Origin: a virus
Direction: 5' to 3' (one strand)
Length of the DNA: 26,324 nucleotides
IMG/VR virus record: IMGVR_UViG_3300025598_001291
Coordinates: 1-26,324 of that record
The first letter of the stretch is position 1, and each line of letters opens with the position of its first letter. The notes under the pieces are model-generated. The model was not told the DNA's origin. It saw only the letters and a list, made by a program, of their open reading frames with translations, and ran no database searches. Below are positions 1-6,514 of this stretch, one piece after another. A program made the translations under genes and the position numbers.

Positions 1-142
1 TACCGAGTATTTCTGCTACGATTAGTAATATACCGGTAACCCAGAGAGCACCGAAGCAAAGACATGTACCCGCAATAATACGAATAATGCTTTTGATAAT
101 ACTAATGTTTTTATGTTTTTTAGGATCAGGAATGTCGTTCAT
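1..142 (-). CDS. Small membrane protein, C-terminus cut by window edge
   Basis: An ORF reads leftward from an ATG at 140-142 and is still open at base 1, so only its first 47 codons are visible. The protein starts MNDIPDPKKHKN, a short charged cytoplasmic-type segment. A long hydrophobic stretch follows from about residue 16 to 46 (IIKSIIRIIAGTCLCFGALW and onward), enough for one or two membrane segments. It lies 3 bases downstream of the queE stop on the same strand, so it is probably co-transcribed with queE. I do not recognise a function; small membrane proteins of this kind are common in T4-like phages. Gene call is fairly safe; function unknown. Confidence 0.6.
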   Translation of the reverse strand, partial: MNDIPDPKKHKNISIIKSIIRIIAGTCLCFGALWVTGILLIVAEILG

Positions 143-145
143 ATA

Positions 146-949
146 TTAAACCTTGAGTGCGCGATCCCAAACTTGCAAGTGTAATCTGTTAGAGAATTTA
201 AAACCATACTTTTTGCAAAGCTCTGCTACTACTGGTCCAACTTCTAATAATTCTTTACGACTACCACAGCAAGGCATAATCCATACTTGCTCTGAACGTA
301 AACCTACATCTGGGTTGTTTAAATATTTTTCTAACACTTCATTTAAATCAGACTCTTGTCTTGCTACGAACTTAAAACAAGCATCTTTCTTTACTAAGAA
401 ACGTAAGACTTCTGGTTTAAAGCGCTTATCTTCAGGATCTCCATTACTTGATAGTTTTGGCGATGTTGTGTATGTAACAATACAACCAATTTGATCCCAT
501 TCTGGGTCAGGCATTAAAGTAGCATTAGTTTCAAAATCAATATGTAATGATGGTCTGTTAGTATCATCCATAGTGAGAGTTTTACTATAGTTTGCAAAAC
601 CCCAACGATCTCTAATAAATTTAACGAACTCAATTAAGTTCTTTTGCTGAATAAAAGGTTCACCACCGGTAATTTTAAGTAGAGCGCCTTGTCTTAGATT
701 CTCATCATAACCATTCTTTTCGTAAAATTGAGCAATCTCTTCAAACGTCATCTTGTTCTTCTTAGACCAGCTGACATAAGAGTCACAACCAAATGGTGCA
801 TCTTCACTTTTAAAACCGATACACGTAAGGTTGCACATAGACAATCTCATAAACACTGAAGGGTAACCGATATAACGGCCTTCACCTTCTAATGTATAAA
901 ATACGAAATCGTCTGAAAGAAATAAAGTTTTATTAGGGTCAATTGGCAT
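146..949 (-). CDS. queE: QueE-like 7-carboxy-7-deazaguanine synthase (radical SAM)
   Basis: QueE is a radical-SAM enzyme that converts 6-carboxy-tetrahydropterin to 7-carboxy-7-deazaguanine, a precursor of preQ0. The N-terminus has the family pattern FYTLEGEGRYIGYPSVFMRL (residues 17-36). It is followed by a cysteine cluster, C39 and C43 in CNLTC and then C55 in GCDSY. The SAM-binding TGGEP motif is at 94-98. The usual CX3CX2C cluster motif is here CX3CX11C, because nine extra residues lie before the third cysteine; QueE enzymes with expanded cysteine spacing are known. At 267 aa it is longer than minimal QueE (about 210-230 aa). It is 21 bases downstream of queD on the same strand, so the two probably form one operon. 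In the same genome queF, dpdA and a dpdN-like gene point to a DNA-modification role instead of tRNA queuosine. Confidence 0.9.
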   Translation of the reverse strand: MPIDPNKTLFLSDDFVFYTLEGEGRYIGYPSVFMRLSMCNLTCIGFKSEDAPFGCDSYVSWSKKNKMTFEEIAQFYEKNGYDENLRQGALLKITGGEPFIQQKNLIEFVKFIRDRWGFANYSKTLTMDDTNRPSLHIDFETNATLMPDPEWDQIGCIVTYTTSPKLSSNGDPEDKRFKPEVLRFLVKKDACFKFVARQESDLNEVLEKYLNNPDVGLRSEQVWIMPCCGSRKELLEVGPVVAELCKKYGFKFSNRLHLQVWDRALKV

Positions 950-956
950 ACGTTAT

Positions 957-965
957 TATATTATA
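957..965 (-). promoter_or_regulatory. Candidate promoter element upstream of queE (TATAATATA)
   Basis: Read on the minus strand, TATAATATA lies 7 bases before the queE ATG, in the 21-base gap after the queD stop. The same nonamer, in one or other orientation, occurs upstream of uvsY, gene 46 and gene 41. It resembles a sigma70-type -10 box but has no visible -35 partner. The region is very AT-rich, so chance occurrence is possible. Confidence 0.3.
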
Positions 966-970
966 TAAGA

Positions 971-1435
971 TTAGCTTTTCCACTCTCCATCATGAATTGT
1001 TTCAAATATAGCTGAATTGTCCGGGTGTTCCCACACTTCAACTTTAGAACACCAGCAACGACCTAATGTGAGATCATTTACAAATTCATTTGCTTCTTTA
1101 TGACAATATTCAGCAAACTTTTCAATACCTACACCGCCAGACATTATACGTAAATCTATAATCTCTTTTTTATTGAGCATTTGAAATGTTTGTAGTTCGG
1201 GATCCTTTTCCCACACTACAGTTGTATGATCAAACTGCTCTTCTAATGCTGTCTTAAGCGGTTTAAGAGCACCAAAATCTACTACCCAATTGTTATCATC
1301 TAATTGATTACATTCAAACCAGAACTTAGCTTGTAATCTATAACCATGAATAAAGTGACAGTGACTGTTTGCAAAAGGTTGGCGAAATGCGCACGACCCT
1401 AACGGAATAACTTTAGTAGAAGTGTATTTTGACAT
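971..1435 (-). CDS. queD: QueD-like 6-carboxy-tetrahydropterin synthase
   Basis: QueD converts 7,8-dihydroneopterin triphosphate to 6-carboxy-tetrahydropterin, the step before QueE. Family features are the Cys-x3-His-Gly segment (C26 to H30 in SHCHFIHGYRL), the WVVDFGALK motif (50-58), the FDH catalytic pair (D69, H70) and the VEVWEHP strand with the expected Glu (about 132-138). It is a small single-domain protein of 154 aa, slightly longer than E. coli QueD. The zinc site is unusual. The HGH motif is HGY, and the first zinc His of classical QueD (AAHRL) is not present in the aligned position (CAFRQ). C15 or H25 may substitute. queE lies directly downstream, which supports the assignment. 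Remaining doubt is whether it is catalytically standard. Confidence 0.85.
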   Translation of the reverse strand: MSKYTSTKVIPLGSCAFRQPFANSHCHFIHGYRLQAKFWFECNQLDDNNWVVDFGALKPLKTALEEQFDHTTVVWEKDPELQTFQMLNKKEIIDLRIMSGGVGIEKFAEYCHKEANEFVNDLTLGRCWCSKVEVWEHPDNSAIFETIHDGEWKS

Positions 1436-1461
1436 AACTTCATACTATAATAAAAATAATT

Positions 1462-1815
1462 TTAATCAAGCTTTTCTAAATGGTTTTGTACCCATTTTAG
1501 CAAGGTGTCTTCATCTATATCATCTGGAGCACACATCATTGCATTATTATCCGCGTCATTAGTATCAAATAAACTTCTTTGTAAAGTGCGTTTTTCTTCT
1601 TTTTCATCAATTCTGAAATATATAAATGCTCTTTTGTCTTTTATTACAGTTTTACCTGCTAAAACAAAATACATACAGTTTACTCTGCACCAAGTGCCTA
1701 ATTCATAAAATTGCAGTAAGTTTATAAAGTCATTACGGTTTTTATCCGTTTTAAAATAGATAAAAATTGGTAAGTCAATACTACTGTATGTTTTATCGCG
1801 ATACTTTATATACAC
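1462..1815 (-). CDS. Hypothetical protein, 117 aa, GTG start
   Basis: The ORF begins at a GTG (MYIKYRDKTYSS) and ends 26 bases before queD on the same strand. No ATG is available upstream in frame. The protein alternates hydrophobic beta-type segments (LPIFIYFKT, CMYFVLAGKTV, RAFIYFRID) with charged stretches. It ends in an acidic Asp/Asn-rich segment followed by a short helix (about residues 86-115). It could be a small alpha/beta protein, but I recognise no family. A late-type AATAAATA element on the minus strand lies 12 bases before the start (1828-1835), which would give a very short leader and supports the GTG start. Confidence 0.6.
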   Translation of the reverse strand: MYIKYRDKTYSSIDLPIFIYFKTDKNRNDFINLLQFYELGTWCRVNCMYFVLAGKTVIKDKRAFIYFRIDEKEEKRTLQRSLFDTNDADNNAMMCAPDDIDEDTLLKWVQNHLEKLD

Positions 1816-1827
1816 TTTATTATGGCA

Positions 1828-1842
1828 TATTTATTATAAATA
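1828..1842. promoter_or_regulatory. Symmetric divergent T4-late-type promoter
   Basis: The 15-mer TATTTATTATAAATA contains the exact T4 late promoter octamer TATAAATA on the plus strand (1835-1842). It also contains AATAAATA on the minus strand (1828-1835). It sits in the gap between the divergent genes starting at 1815 (minus) and 1849 (plus). T4 late promoters need only this -10 octamer, recognised by gp55, and a gp55 homolog is encoded at 6444-6977. The plus-strand start of transcription would fall at about 1848-1849. Confidence 0.6.
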
Positions 1843-1848
1843 TAACTA

Positions 1849-2463
1849 ATGCAATCGGTAAAGCATAATAAGCAAGTAAATATAAAAGAAGCCATTATGG
1901 ATGTACCTCCACCACCTCCAATCCATTTTGACAATCCTGCAGCAATTGTACATAAAGTAAACAAACCGGCGGCTGATTTTAAGTCTTTTTACCAGGCAAG
2001 CTTTATGCCAACACCTGACTTTATCAATTATATTAAAGGTGTAGAAAACAGTACACATACAGGTTTTAAACACGGGTTGTGGCACCCACACAAAAGTGTC
2101 GAGGGCGGTACTGATACTATTGCTTATGGCCACAAACTACATCACGGTGATATTTTTAGTAAAGGTCTTACTGATGAAGAAGCAACTAAGCTTTTAATTA
2201 AAGATATAATGAAAGCTTCAGAGACAGCTAAGCACGTCATTAATAAAACTTACGGTGCTGGTGTATTTGAAAAGTTACCAACTAAAAGCAAGGAAATGTT
2301 AATAGATTTCGCATTTAATGGTGTTATTAACAAATTTCCACAATTTGTAGACGGCGTAATTAACAACGACATTGATACAATGATGACACAGTACAAACGT
2401 CACTCTAACGGCAAAGAGCTAACCGGTCGCAATCATGCATTTGCAAACCGGTACTTTAATTAA
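1849..2463 (+). CDS. Lysozyme-like muramidase (candidate endolysin)
   Basis: Residues 56-200 resemble phage lysozymes of the T4 / GH24-like fold, which cleave peptidoglycan glycan strands. FINYIKGVENS carries the likely catalytic Glu (E66). GGTDTIAYGHKLHHGD (87-101) matches the family TIGYGH segment, with T90 in the position of T4 lysozyme Thr26. The typical GLTDEEATKLLIKDI helix follows (106-120). About 44 residues precede the domain and include a run of five prolines. There is no signal peptide, so it would need a holin or could be a virion-associated lysozyme. The ATG at 1849 lies 6 bases after a late-type TATAAATA, so the transcript may be leaderless; an alternative in-frame ATG is at 1897. 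It is the only plus-strand gene in the left 4.6 kb. Its stop overlaps the stop of the convergent gene. Confidence 0.7.
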   Translation: MQSVKHNKQVNIKEAIMDVPPPPPIHFDNPAAIVHKVNKPAADFKSFYQASFMPTPDFINYIKGVENSTHTGFKHGLWHPHKSVEGGTDTIAYGHKLHHGDIFSKGLTDEEATKLLIKDIMKASETAKHVINKTYGAGVFEKLPTKSKEMLIDFAFNGVINKFPQFVDGVINNDIDTMMTQYKRHSNGKELTGRNHAFANRYFN

Positions 2464-2807
2464 AGACCTTCTACTATTTGTTTAATACGGTCTGCTACTT
2501 GATCAGCGTTATCTTTAGTAACGTGGGTTTCAAATATAGATTTGTCTTGTTCACTAATCGTAGAAGAATCAACAGCTAAAGCTTTAAGTGCAAGTTCTAC
2601 TAAGAATACTTTACCCTCAGGGGTCATTGGTTGAGCTTCTTGTTGCTCCGGAGCTGCAGGTGCTGGTGCTTGTGCTGGTGCTTGTGCAGGAGCAGCTGCT
2701 GTAGTTTGATCTCCTTGTTGACCGCCGGTTTGATCTAAACCAGTTTGTTGATCAGCCTCTAAAAGATTAAAATAAAATTCGTTTATTTTTTTATTAAATT
2801 TACTCAT
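2460..2807 (-). CDS. Small Ala/Pro/Gln-rich protein with leader-like N-terminus
   Basis: This 115-aa protein has three parts. An amphipathic basic N-terminus (MSKFNKKINEFYFNLLEA) comes first. A low-complexity Gln/Thr/Ala/Pro linker (about 20-60) with tandem AQAPAQAPAP follows. A compact C-terminal helical segment (about 61-115) ends in DRIKQIVEGL. The first 18 residues resemble those of the 91-aa protein starting at 4618 (MKKFDKKIQKILED). Both contain a Leu/Ile-x-Glu site of the type cut by T4 prohead protease. This suggests, but does not prove, a capsid-targeted internal protein. It overlaps the upstream gene by 4 bases, implying translational coupling. Function is not known. Confidence 0.55.
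   Translation of the reverse strand: MSKFNKKINEFYFNLLEADQQTGLDQTGGQQGDQTTAAAPAQAPAQAPAPAAPEQQEAQPMTPEGKVFLVELALKALAVDSSTISEQDKSIFETHVTKDNADQVADRIKQIVEGL
2659..2688. repeat. 12-bp tandem repeat in coding sequence (GGTGCTTGTGCT)
   Basis: Two adjacent copies of GGTGCTTGTGCT/A (2665-2676 and 2677-2688) are preceded by a half copy (2659-2664). On the coding (minus) strand they specify the AQAPAQAPAP part of the linker. The repeat could vary in length by slippage. Confidence 0.7.
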
Positions 2808-3181
2808 GGTTGTTTCATTATTGCTTGAGCTTGTTGTAACTTTGCATTAGCAGCAGCAAGTGCAGCTGTAGCAGCGGCTTTTTGTGTAGGGTCTTGTGTA
2901 TTGGCTTGACTTTTAAGTTGTCCAATTTGACTGTTAACTGAATTAATATCTTGTTGTGCCTGTACTTTTTGTTTTTTCTTTAAATCAGCTGTATCTTTAT
3001 TAACTTTGTCTTGTGCTTGTGCTAAAGCTGGATTTGGTGCAGAAGTCGGTGCAACAGGTGCAGTACCAGGCAATGCTCCAGGATTCGCTCCATCTTCAGT
3101 CGCAAGACCACTCTTATTAAATTTTGCTACAATAGCTAAAAATTTACTTTTAGGTTTAAACTTCTCGTATAACGTTTCCAT
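2804..3181 (-). CDS. Small Ala/Gln/Lys-rich coiled-coil-like protein
   Basis: This 125-aa protein starts METLYEKFKPKSKFLAIVAK, a basic amphipathic segment. A Gly/Pro/Ala-rich linker follows (about 29-52). Residues 54-122 are heptad-like and rich in Ala, Gln, Lys and Asp (for example QAQDKVNKDTADLKKKQ), which predicts a long helix or coiled coil. The composition is like the neighbouring gene at 2460-2807, with which it overlaps by 4 bases. I recognise no family. A scaffold, internal capsid or decoration role is possible only by analogy with other small phage proteins of this composition. The ATG is preceded by an A/T-rich leader with no Shine-Dalgarno site. Confidence 0.5.
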   Translation of the reverse strand: METLYEKFKPKSKFLAIVAKFNKSGLATEDGANPGALPGTAPVAPTSAPNPALAQAQDKVNKDTADLKKKQKVQAQQDINSVNSQIGQLKSQANTQDPTQKAAATAALAAANAKLQQAQAIMKQP

Positions 3182-3395
3182 TGTTATTATTTACTGACTT
3201 ACAACAAAAATAAAGAACTATAGTTGATTTTTCGTGGATTCATTTAATATAATACCGGGGAGGGAAAAGACGGACTATGTACAGATAGTAATCTATACGT
3301 TATGTTTGTTATAGGTTTTTCTTGTTTATTTTTTAATAGGCTCGCTGCGCTCGCCTGATATATCATATATAATATATATATCTCCCGGAAACTTG
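3182..3395. other. Longest non-coding gap, structured and AT-rich with a GC-rich knot
   Basis: This 214-base gap separates two minus-strand genes. It contains CCGGGGAG (3255-3262), which can pair with CTCCCGG (3382-3388) across about 120 bases. It also holds a GC-rich segment with the direct repeat GCTCGC-TGC-GCTCGC (3340-3354), the 10-bp palindrome TGATATATCA (3356-3365) and TATAATATA (3368-3376). I find no tRNA and no convincing ORF. It may hold the promoter and leader of the 2804-3181 gene, or a small structured RNA. Confidence 0.35.
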
Positions 3396-3878
3396 CTACT
3401 TGCACTGGTTTAGAATATCCGGACTTATCTTGCGCTTTTTAAGGTATGTTACTAATTTCCGGTGGGAGTATTTGTTGTGATCGAAATTAAAGCGGTAATT
3501 AGTTACACTGTTAATTAATTCAGTAGATTCCCCGGATTTGCTGTATATACAATCATAATATATTGTATTAGTATATACTATTAGATTTAATGCATTTGCT
3601 ACGCTTTTAAAGTTAGATTTTATATCTTTATATGTATCTAACTTTTCGTTAATGTAAAATATTATGTTCTTTTTATGTTCTTTAAAATTTACCTGTATTT
3701 CAAGTACTTGTTGCAATATATAATAAACTAATAGCCTGCTTGCATCTTTTTTAGGTAAATCATCAGCAAACACCTGAAACTCGCTTCTTAACTTTGTTAA
3801 ATAGCTGTTTTGTATATCTTCAGCTACACTTTCAAAGTCTACTACTATCAAGTGAAGATCTGTCTGGTGATATCGCAT
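3396..3878 (-). CDS. Hypothetical protein, 160 aa
   Basis: The protein starts MRYHQTDLHLIVVDFESVAED. The strand-then-acid pattern LIVVDFE near residues 10-16 looks like the first strand of an alpha/beta fold. Further hydrophobic strands follow (NIIFYINEKL about 69-78; LNLIVYTNTIYY about 92-103) with charged helices between them. The C-terminus is basic (HRKLVTYLKKRK). This could be a small P-loop-less alpha/beta or nuclease-like protein, but no catalytic motif is convincing. It overlaps the 3' end of the GIY-YIG gene by 47 bases in another frame. No alternative ATG exists within the first half of the ORF, so the start at 3878 is preferred. Confidence 0.6.
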   Translation of the reverse strand: MRYHQTDLHLIVVDFESVAEDIQNSYLTKLRSEFQVFADDLPKKDASRLLVYYILQQVLEIQVNFKEHKKNIIFYINEKLDTYKDIKSNFKSVANALNLIVYTNTIYYDCIYSKSGESTELINSVTNYRFNFDHNKYSHRKLVTYLKKRKISPDILNQCK

Positions 3879-4329
3879 TATTGTTTATAATAACACCGTT
3901 TTCTTCTTGTGCAAGCTTTTTTAATAGTGCGTCAGGTGCTCTTCCAATACGGCAATTTATAATACCGTTGTAATATCCTTCTTTTAACAGTACATTGTTG
4001 TCAAACTGTATTTTAGCTTCGTAATATGCTAATTCAAACTTACTATCACAAAAACGCAATATTTCAAATTTAAACTTGTCTTTACCGATTTTTTTTATAT
4101 CTTCATTAACATCATTAGATGATGAAGTATAAGTCTTCCAATCTGTTTCTACGTCGAAGTGTCTTTTGTTTTTTCTTCCTTTAAGCGGTTTAAGTTTTTT
4201 AACGCTTCTAATCTGCTTTTTACCGAAATAGACCTTACCACTGACCACGTTTGTAATACGATAAATAAAACCGTAAGGCAGAATATTGTTGTTGAAAGCT
4301 TCATTTGTTGTCCAGTGGCCTAAATCCAT
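3832..4329 (-). CDS. GIY-YIG family endonuclease
   Basis: The N-terminal domain matches GIY-YIG nucleases, which cut DNA using a Tyr/Arg/Glu active site. GFIYRITN (20-27) and KVYFGKKQIRS (32-42) correspond to the GIY and YIG strands, with R41 as the likely catalytic Arg. WKTYTSSSNDVNEDIKKIGKDKF (about 64-86) and the helix with E104 (YYEAKIQFD) follow in the expected order. At 165 aa it is a nuclease domain with a short tail and no obvious separate DNA-binding module, unlike I-TevI. It could be a free-standing homing endonuclease or a domesticated repair or host-DNA-degrading nuclease. No intron or split gene is visible nearby. Its 3' end overlaps the next minus-strand gene. Confidence 0.75.
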   Translation of the reverse strand: MDLGHWTTNEAFNNNILPYGFIYRITNVVSGKVYFGKKQIRSVKKLKPLKGRKNKRHFDVETDWKTYTSSSNDVNEDIKKIGKDKFKFEILRFCDSKFELAYYEAKIQFDNNVLLKEGYYNGIINCRIGRAPDALLKKLAQEENGVIINNNAISPDRSSLDSSRL

Positions 4330-4342
4330 TTACTTTGACTTA

Positions 4343-4618
4343 TTACAAACCTGGCGGAGTTCTACGGATAACCTTAAATTTGGATTTAAAACCTGGATTA
4401 TTTTTAGGAGCTTTAAATTTAGATTTTTTCTTCTTTGTTTTTTCCGGAGCACCAAATAGATTGCGAGCATCACCTGGTGCATATATTTTATCACTACTTT
4501 GACCTATAGGTACACCAGCAGCTGCACTTGTGCTTCCGATTCCTGCAGCTGCAGTAGTACCTGCTGCCGCTCCCATATCTTCTAAGATTTTCTGTATTTT
4601 TTTATCAAATTTTTTCAC
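4343..4618 (-). CDS. Small Ala/Gly-rich protein with leader-like N-terminus and basic tail
   Basis: This 91-aa protein, with a GTG start, begins MKKFDKKIQKILEDMGAAAG. An Ala/Gly/Thr/Ser low-complexity stretch covers residues 15-40. The C-terminal half is strongly basic (KTKKKKSKFK, NNPGFKSKFKVIRRTPP). The N-terminus resembles that of the 115-aa protein at 2460-2807, and ILE-D fits a Leu/Ile-x-Glu prohead-protease type site. A basic, low-complexity protein of this size would suit a DNA-binding internal head protein. That is inference from composition only. It lies 13 bases upstream of the GIY-YIG gene on the same strand and diverges from uvsY. Confidence 0.5.
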   Translation of the reverse strand: MKKFDKKIQKILEDMGAAAGTTAAAGIGSTSAAAGVPIGQSSDKIYAPGDARNLFGAPEKTKKKKSKFKAPKNNPGFKSKFKVIRRTPPGL

Positions 4619-4622
4619 TGTT

Positions 4623-4646
4623 GATTATATTAAAGATTATATTATA
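4623..4646. promoter_or_regulatory. Divergent promoter region between the minus-strand block and uvsY
   Basis: The 10-mer GATTATATTA occurs twice in direct orientation at 4623-4632 and 4635-4644, a 12-base period. The second copy runs into TATATTATA (4638-4646), the element also found upstream of genes 46 and 41. The site lies between the divergent starts at 4618 (minus) and 4650/4662 (plus), so it could serve both directions. Confidence 0.45.
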
Positions 4647-4661
4647 CTTATGTTGTTTATT

Positions 4662-5063
4662 ATGGACTTACCCGATTTAGATACACTATTTATTAACTAC
4701 CAAACTGAAATTATACAAGATATACAGGTAGATGAATTGTCTCTTAAAGACAAAGCAATGTTAGTGCCCACTATCAAACATAAATGGGTAGCACGCATGA
4801 TGCAACATAAAGCTCAATTGCGTAAGCTTCAAGCTAAGAAAAAAGATCTTATTAAGAATACTGCTAATGCGAGTCCTGTTTCAATGAGTAAGACTGCATT
4901 AGAACAATTATCTCAAAATAATCCTAATATAGTGCAATTGACTGAGTATATTGAAAAGTTAGAAGGTATTATTGAGTATCTTGAGAAGGTAGAAAAACTA
5001 ACCAGCTCGTTAACGTACGATTGTAAAAACGTAATAGATTTACAAAAGCTCGAAACGACCTAA
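4662..5063 (+). CDS. uvsY: UvsY-like recombination mediator protein
   Basis: UvsY loads UvsX recombinase onto gp32-coated single-stranded DNA. From ATG 4662 the protein is 134 aa, close to T4 UvsY (137 aa). It has a similar layout: an acidic N-terminal helix, a KHKWVARMMQHKAQLRKLQAKKKD basic helix (about 42-65) with the conserved Lys-x-x-Trp pattern, a Ser/Met-rich linker, and two C-terminal helices ending in a conserved-looking VIDLQKLE tail. Its stop overlaps the uvsW ATG, and the uvsY-uvsW pairing is the T4 arrangement. ATG 4650 in frame is possible, but it lies only 3 bases after the promoter-like element, so 4662 is chosen. Sequence identity to T4 UvsY is low; position carries much of the weight. 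Confidence 0.75.
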   Translation: MDLPDLDTLFINYQTEIIQDIQVDELSLKDKAMLVPTIKHKWVARMMQHKAQLRKLQAKKKDLIKNTANASPVSMSKTALEQLSQNNPNIVQLTEYIEKLEGIIEYLEKVEKLTSSLTYDCKNVIDLQKLETT

Positions 5064-6514
5064 TGGTAGTAGAACTTCAATACGACCCTAAACGCAAAGA
5101 AGTAAAGATTGTTTCGGAATACCTTAACAATATTAAAGAACGTTTTAGTGTTAAAAACCCGGGGGCACGTTTTAATCGATATCAAAGATTTTTACCTCAG
5201 CGTATCTACGCTATAACTAATGCCGGTTATTGTGGTATAGGTTTAGTTCCGGAAATTGTAGATTACCTTAACTCTCAAACTATACCATTTGAAATTAAAG
5301 TTAATAAAGAATACAATGATGTTTTACTTCAAACTCATATTCTCAATGACGGAACACATAAAACTTTAGACAGTGAATTTAAACTTAGAGATTACCAGGA
5401 GACAGCTGTTAATAAAGCATTAGAAAGTGGTTATGGTGTTGTAGAGTTAGCTACTGGTGGTGGTAAAACATTAATTATCGCTAATTTAGTATATGCTGCA
5501 TTACACAGTATCAAACTTACTGAAAAAGTATTAATTGTAGTGCCAGATTTAGGTTTAGTGGCACAAACTTATAAAGACTTTATTTCATACAACTTTCCTA
5601 TGGAGATAGTGAGTAAGTGGACAGGAGATACTGAGTTAGACTCTAATGCCCGTGTTATTATAGCTAATATGGGTATTTTACAAAGTAAGTCGTCGGATAT
5701 TTCTTGGTTTAACAAAGTAGGTTTGTTAGTTGTAGATGAGTGTCATAAGCTACGTAGAGGTAATAAGGTATGTAAACTTATTGATAAAATACCCACACTA
5801 AGACGTATTGGTTTTACAGGTACATTACCAGAAAATGATATCGATAAATGGAATATTAATAATTTTATCGGGCCGGTTATATTTAAAAAAACTACAACCG
5901 AACTAAGAGAAGCAGCTGGTGGAGAGTATATTGCTAATGCTCAAGCTTTAGCCTTACATATTGAGTATGCAATGAAGCCAGATTATACTGCAGTAGCGGC
6001 AGCTCAAAGATACTTAACTGAGTTAGATTTTATACACATAAACAAATTTCGTAACGAGGTTATTAAGAACATTATTGGTAAACTAAATAATAACAGCCTT
6101 ATACTTGTGGACCATATTGCACACGGTGAAAATTTGTATAATACTTTATCAACCTTAACCGGTAAACAAGTGTACTTTATACAAGGTAGTGTTGAAGTTG
6201 AGGACCGTAAAAAGGTGCAAGAACTAATGGAACAGCATAACAATGTTGTATGTGTTGCTATAAGCAAAATTTTTTCTACTGGAATTTCTATAAAAAACAT
6301 TCATTATATAGTGTTTGCTGCAGGCGGTAAGTCCAAGATCAAAACTTTACAGTCTATTGGTCGTGGTTTACGTGTACATGAAAATAAGGACATTCTTACT
6401 ATCATTGACATTGTAGATGAGCTTATCTATGGTGGTAAACACTATGACAAACGAAAAGAATTTTATGCCCTTGAACAAATCAAAATTACCGAAAAAACAA
6501 TTACCGAAAGCTAA
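5063..6514 (+). CDS. uvsW: UvsW DNA/RNA-DNA helicase (SF2)
   Basis: UvsW unwinds R-loops, branch-migrates recombination intermediates and restarts stalled forks. In T4 it also switches off origin-type replication late in infection. The 483-aa protein matches T4 UvsW in length (503 aa) and domain order. A small N-terminal domain (1-100) comes first. The SF2 core follows with the Q-motif-like LRDYQETAV (108-116), Walker A ATGGGKT (130-136), DECH box (225-228) and motif III GFTGTLP (250-256). The second RecA domain carries SIGRGLR motif VI (431-437). It overlaps uvsY by one base, and the gp55-like gene starts inside its 3' end. Confidence 0.93.
   Translation: MVVELQYDPKRKEVKIVSEYLNNIKERFSVKNPGARFNRYQRFLPQRIYAITNAGYCGIGLVPEIVDYLNSQTIPFEIKVNKEYNDVLLQTHILNDGTHKTLDSEFKLRDYQETAVNKALESGYGVVELATGGGKTLIIANLVYAALHSIKLTEKVLIVVPDLGLVAQTYKDFISYNFPMEIVSKWTGDTELDSNARVIIANMGILQSKSSDISWFNKVGLLVVDECHKLRRGNKVCKLIDKIPTLRRIGFTGTLPENDIDKWNINNFIGPVIFKKTTTELREAAGGEYIANAQALALHIEYAMKPDYTAVAAAQRYLTELDFIHINKFRNEVIKNIIGKLNNNSLILVDHIAHGENLYNTLSTLTGKQVYFIQGSVEVEDRKKVQELMEQHNNVVCVAISKIFSTGISIKNIHYIVFAAGGKSKIKTLQSIGRGLRVHENKDILTIIDIVDELIYGGKHYDKRKEFYALEQIKITEKTITES

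Noticed and set aside
1846-2133. Minus-strand reading frame antisense to the lysozyme gene
   Set aside because: Composition is rich in Cys, Trp and Phe as in shadow frames, and the plus-strand frame has clear lysozyme motifs.
3205-3212. TAnnTTTG-like box (minus strand TATTTTTG), resembling the Bacteroidota -7 element
   Set aside because: No TTG-type -33 element is found at the right distance, and one match in AT-rich DNA is weak.
3182-3395. tRNA gene in the longest gap
   Set aside because: No cloverleaf, T-loop (GTTCRA) or acceptor pairing could be found by eye.
4623-4644. Direct repeats as a CRISPR or iteron array
   Set aside because: Only two 10-bp copies with no spacers; position between divergent genes fits a promoter better.
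4530-4661. Upstream extension of the uvsY reading frame
   Set aside because: It overlaps the divergent gene at 4343-4618 and the promoter-like repeat, and adds a non-homologous hydrophobic stretch.
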